Source: Liolophura sinensis (Eukaryota; Mollusca; Polyplacophora; Chitonida; Chitonidae). From it: a stretch of 64,000 nt of DNA. A program made the position numbers and the translations under genes. Numbering within the stretch: the first letter of the stretch is position 1; each line of letters opens with the position of its first letter. The notes beneath the pieces are model-generated. The model did no database searches. It was not told the DNA's origin and saw only the letters and a list, made by a program, of their open reading frames with translations. Of the stretch, positions 59,823 to 64,000 are shown piece after piece. The stretch lies in NCBI RefSeq assembly GCF_032854445.1, contig NC_088295.1, forward strand, positions 81,388,644-81,452,643, read 5' to 3'.

Positions 59823-62805
59823 TCACTTGTTACACTACGTAGTTCTGTTATTAGCTTATTTCTCTTGGCTAAGAGCTAGCATGTTGAGTTTGTATTGTGA
59901 AGATTGTGGCAGAGTGGATGTCCTTCAAGTGATGTCAAATCAATCGCGACTGTTATTCAGTTCAGTCAGTCATAACGGAGTGAGGTGTTTCACAAACTCC
60001 GTTGCAAACTCAGAGGTCTGCACGTAGTGTGGCGTTTTGCTGTAACTTCAAAATATGGGTCACACAAGTGCTTAATTACATGCTAAGGCTTAATAACCTA
60101 ACTTGGATGGACATCTCAGCTTAAGTAACGTTTTTCAAGTAAATTAAAACTTACATAATCGGGCTTCACGACTGTTACTCGTCACAACAGAACTGAGTTG
60201 GCGATTTGTACCAAAACATGCACTCAACTTAAAACCGGTTAATACAAACAGTGTCAACCAATTCGTTGTGAATGTTACAATGAATGGCTCGCATGAATCA
60301 ATACAACGATGGTGGATCTAACAAATCCACTAACTCGTTCCCCGTGTTTTTACAGATTTGTAAATATAGGTCCAAAATGATTAATAGCATAGTTTCGTGG
60401 TTGTTAGGCCCAGGTTATGAAAATACCAGCTGGTAGAACTGCAACACTCCTTAGCCTTTCATGGTTTAGATGGCAAGACTTTCGTGAATGTACTGCCAAA
60501 AGGCTCTGACACATCGTGGTCACAAGAGTTACGCAAATTAAACTGAATTAATCTGCAACTTTAAGTATAGGTTTGAAAGAATCAAAAGACAGATGTAGAC
60601 ATGCAGACATCCTCTCTAGGGAAACTACATGCATTTCAATTTTCTATTTAATCGGTTCAGAGATTAAACGTGCTGGTTCATATGCAAACGAATGAAGGAG
60701 ACTTCAAAAGGCAAATAAAGGTGCATGTATGAATCCCAATGATCTCAGTACAAGTCCCCGCAATTCCTCTGAATATGTTTACAGTTATGGCGGCCACAAA
60801 GATGCATGAGCACAGTTAAGCAAATTTCCTAATGAATATGCAAATTAATGCAACGGCAGAGCCGAAAAGGCGAAACGGCGCACGGGTCTCTATGTTTGTC
60901 TCGACTAAAGTTCTCACAATAACTGTGAATAGGATACGGTGGTCACAATGAAACAAAGAAACAAAATGCACTTCTTATGAAATACGGCCCTTGTTCGGAA
61001 AATAATTCATGACATCGCTATGAGCAAAAAACAAAACAAAACAAAAAAAAAAGCACGAGGGCTTGGGCAGACAAAACCACGACGCTGTAGCCCTTACAGC
61101 TTTAAGGCGTGGAGAAATAAAACAGCATGCAAATCACACTCTCCAAATTTCAGAAATATCTTGGCGTCAGATGTTGTGGAAAGCTGGCAAGTGTAGGATT
61201 CTGCTCGTTTTGTCAAGTCCCACGAGGTGTTACTGACAATTAGTGTTTATGTGGTAAAACATTAGTTCTAAGTGGCTCAATACTTCTTTTTTTAATTTTT
61301 CACATTTCAAACTGAAGCCTAGATTACCCAAAATAACCCTCCACACACTTTTGTGAAAATAGGACAACATTTCGAGCACTTGAATCCAAAGACTGATTAC
61401 AATGTAGGAGATCACTAAATATGCGATTAATCCGAGAGATTAGACAAAATGACGTAGGCTGCATACTTGTAAGATCGCAATAAAAGCATGTATGAATACT
61501 GATCTAACATCCAACGACACAGTTGGGAAGCCGGGCATCTCTATCTTTGAATTTACGAAAATTAGACCAGGAGTTGCAAACCTCACCTGCAGTATAATAA
61601 ATCTATACATGTACTGAGACTTGCGGACTTGGTATGCGTCTGGTTTGATCTGGGCTAGGCCGCCACAAGACCATTTCATCAGGGCATGCTTGGCCCTGTC
61701 TGTGGAAAACCTTCCGCTACAACTAAATCTTATGCTATGACGGCTAAGTCTCAAAATAATATTTCTTGAAGTCCTTTATATCACTTATAAATCTGAAATA
61801 TGCTATACATGATTTCTTTCTACCATTTACTACCACATAATTTGCATAACAAATTTCATTATTAGTAAGGCGACACTAATTTTATGTTTCATGCGCAAGT
61901 GAACGCTAGAAATATCCAGGAATGGAATAAAAATCCACATTCTTCTTTATTCGATTTTTTTTTCATAATTTTCCTGTTTTTCAATGCTTTCCAACCATGT
62001 AAATAGGCCTTGAACAGGAAAAATTGCAAGACAGTCACTTTCACAAATTGGATGATTTTAAAGATTCATTTTTGCTCTATCCTCCGAAAGATTTTTTCTG
62101 CCTGTAAAACAGTTAAACCTGGTGTTGTCTATTCCACAGCTTTTCTGGTCACAAGATCAACTCGTGCATTTAAGTTAACATTAGATTACAGACAACAAAA
62201 TGCAAACATACATATGAAAATATTTAATTCATATTTATATGTTGAGGATATAATGAGCTACATGGAAGAGCTACTGCTGCAACCAATATTCAGGAAGTAC
62301 ACATGATGATGTTATAGTTACCTATTCAAATGTGAGAATTTAAAACCAAAATAACATTCATGGTTTTCTTATCTGGTTTAATGATATATGAATGCCAGAA
62401 ATATTATGTACAGAATATATAACTAATTTTCTATCCATCAGTGTGAAGACAGATATGGTAAATGTACAAAGTATTAACAACCCACAATTTACATTGCTGT
62501 TCTCTGCTTCCTTGAAAGTGGCTGAAATCATAGAGACAATGATAGACGAAGTTGCATCAACGTTTAAGGTTGACACGCAGCATCCATTCAAGGTGCATTG
62601 CACCCAAGTCTTCTCACTGACCATATATCTGGGTTTCTTTTGTCAGAAGGAGAGACAACTTCGATGGCGCGTATGTCACTTGCACTGTACAATGGCCCAT
62701 GAAGTATAGAAGGCCACCAACACTTTCATTACAGTATCGAGATACAAAGAATGGACAAATCCACGAAATTTATGATGTCACTGGGAGTGTTATGTACACT
62801 GCACT
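59823..62805. other. Intergenic region 3' of MCM6
   Basis: AT-rich, with no recognisable exon. The 3' untranslated region of MCM6 (transcribed leftwards) should occupy its right edge. Short frames at 61440-61754 (-) and 62010-62306 (+) show no family motif. Confidence 0.4.
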
Positions 62806-63958
62806 TCATCCATCAATCACATAGTTAGGATGAACAACAAGGAATGGGTCATCTTCCCTGACCAGTTCATCTTCATCGACTTTGGAGCGAGCCTTCAGTC
62901 CTGTCTGCTTCAGTTCAATGATCACATGGTCCTGAATGGTATAACACAAAATTAGAAACCATTTCAAGCGTACTGTGAAAATTACTTTGCACACAAATCA
63001 CATGACTTATCCGTACATTGTCATGAATTAAACACAAATTTCCCTGTCCGTCTATCATCAAAAATTAAATTAAGAAGTAGTTAAAGCACGAAATGTAAAG
63101 GTCAGTAATGTAGAAAATGAAAGACTTCAAATATACGTATTAAGAATTTAGATTTTCCCCTCAGGTGTTCCTTTAATTTTTCAGTATTTAAGTCTTTCAA
63201 TCCACAGTGTAAACTGCTGAGACATTAAACTGAACAATCTATTTCACAGAAAACACAAATCAACATAGCTTACATGATGTACAAGCCTGTCAATCACTTT
63301 CTCAATGACAGTTTTCCGTTCCATGAGCTCTGCTTCCGTCTCAATATCACCCTCCAATTCATTCAGATACCAGCTTATAACCTCACTACGACGTAGTCCA
63401 CTTGACTCTGCAGCAAAATAACCAGCTATTATTCACCAAAACATCACAGACATGTTGATATTTCCAGAAATTTACCACCAGAGTGGATTAATACCTCACT
63501 GTCACTTTAAATTCTTTGCACCATACATCAATACTCATACAATGTTTCATCTTCTGAGACAGCTTCTAAGACAATCCTGGACTTCCAGTGACAAATGTGA
63601 ACACTAAAATTATTGAGCTTCAAGTATTTAACAACTTCAGGTTCCCTGTCAAGCTTAAAAGACTACATTGAGAAATGACACGACCAGAAACTACTCAGAC
63701 AGAGTTAACATACTAGGTTTGGTTAACTCCTCCCAACAAGTGAGAGAAACAAGATACAAATGTTCATAACAAGATATAAATTTGAAGGTAGAACCCCACC
63801 TTCTGAGCCCTCCTCCTTTTGCCTCATGTGCAGCACCATTAGGTTAGCCATGTGTCTGTACTCTTCATACGATAACTTCAGACCCTTCTTGGTGACAGCA
63901 CCGGAGTCTTTCTCGGGAGACTTGGCATTGGCATCCTCTGGGGCAACATTCTCTTGGT
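62806..63958 (-). CDS. MCM6: DNA replication licensing factor MCM6, last three exons
   Basis: A subunit of the MCM2-7 replicative helicase. Only the C-terminal winged-helix end is in the window; the gene continues past position 64000. Exons in transcript order: 63958-63800, 63407-63274, 62931-62806 (stop TGA), with agreeing phases. Diagnostic MCM6 phrases: LKLSYEEYRHMANLMVLHMR; LRRSEVISWYLNELEGDIET; VIEKVIDRLVHH joined to DHVIIELKQTGLKAR; and the conserved C-terminal end EDDPFLVVHPNYVIDG. The Ala/Asp/Glu/Lys-rich stretch at the start of the first exon (about EDANAKSPEKDSG) is the variable linker before the winged helix. The AAA+ helicase domain must lie upstream, outside this sequence. Confidence 0.95.
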
Positions 63959-64000
63959 CTGTGGAAGGTCAAAGGTAAGAGGGTTTGACACCATGTATTT

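Noticed and set aside
1-64000. CRISPR array, bacterial operon or ribosome-binding sites
   Set aside because: No array of identical short repeats with unique spacers is present, and the genes are spliced eukaryotic genes.

Overview
The window looks like nuclear DNA from a lophotrochozoan animal, most likely a mollusc. All supported genes have spliced exons with GT-AG (once GC-AG) introns. There are many tRNA-headed SINEs with AAATA-type tails of a kind familiar from molluscan genomes, and an H-type lectin of the snail-agglutinin type is present. There is no operon structure, and I recognise no tRNA, rRNA or CRISPR.

Layout. (1) 1-15.7 kb is gene-poor and repeat-rich: a small secreted H-type lectin (1398-1799), several SINEs, a CpG-rich array of GCGCCAAA and CCAAT motifs (4.36-5.24 kb), a broken hAT/ZMYM1-like transposase gene (9.4-11.6 kb), and an unidentified broken coding region on the minus strand (13.4-14.35 kb) that has the same GCGCCAAA/CCAAT motif upstream of it. 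(2) 15732-41734 (+) holds a complete receptor-type (natriuretic-peptide-receptor-like) guanylyl cyclase in 22 exons. Exon phases agree at every junction and give 1104 codons. Its introns carry a 2.3-kb minisatellite, SINEs, MITE-like elements and a Tc1-like transposon with perfect 27-bp inverted repeats. (3) 49086-43057 (-) holds a complete 12-exon TPR gene, the outer dynein arm docking subunit ODAD4/TTC25 (534 codons), with an X-box-like motif about 105 bp upstream. (4) 52974-50715 (-) holds a methionine-R-sulfoxide reductase B whose first coding exon was not found. (5) 56.07-53.72 kb (-) is a decayed non-LTR retrotransposon: ORF1 with coiled coil, SGNH-like domain and CCHC knuckles, then an internally deleted ORF2. 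A (TTAGGG)4 tract sits at the deletion joint. (6) 62806-63958 (-) holds the last three exons of MCM6, which continues beyond the window.

The genes are functionally independent: cGMP signalling at the membrane, axonemal dynein docking, repair of oxidised methionine, and DNA replication licensing. The points most worth a second look are the His/Met-rich, furin-site-bearing insert in the cyclase ectodomain; the mobile-looking E2F/CCAAT-type module shared by 4.4 kb and 14.5 kb; the tandem copies of the cyclase exon-2 splice acceptor; and the telomere-repeat patch in the LINE. Exon limits were read by eye from splice signals, phase and family knowledge. No search or alignment program was run.
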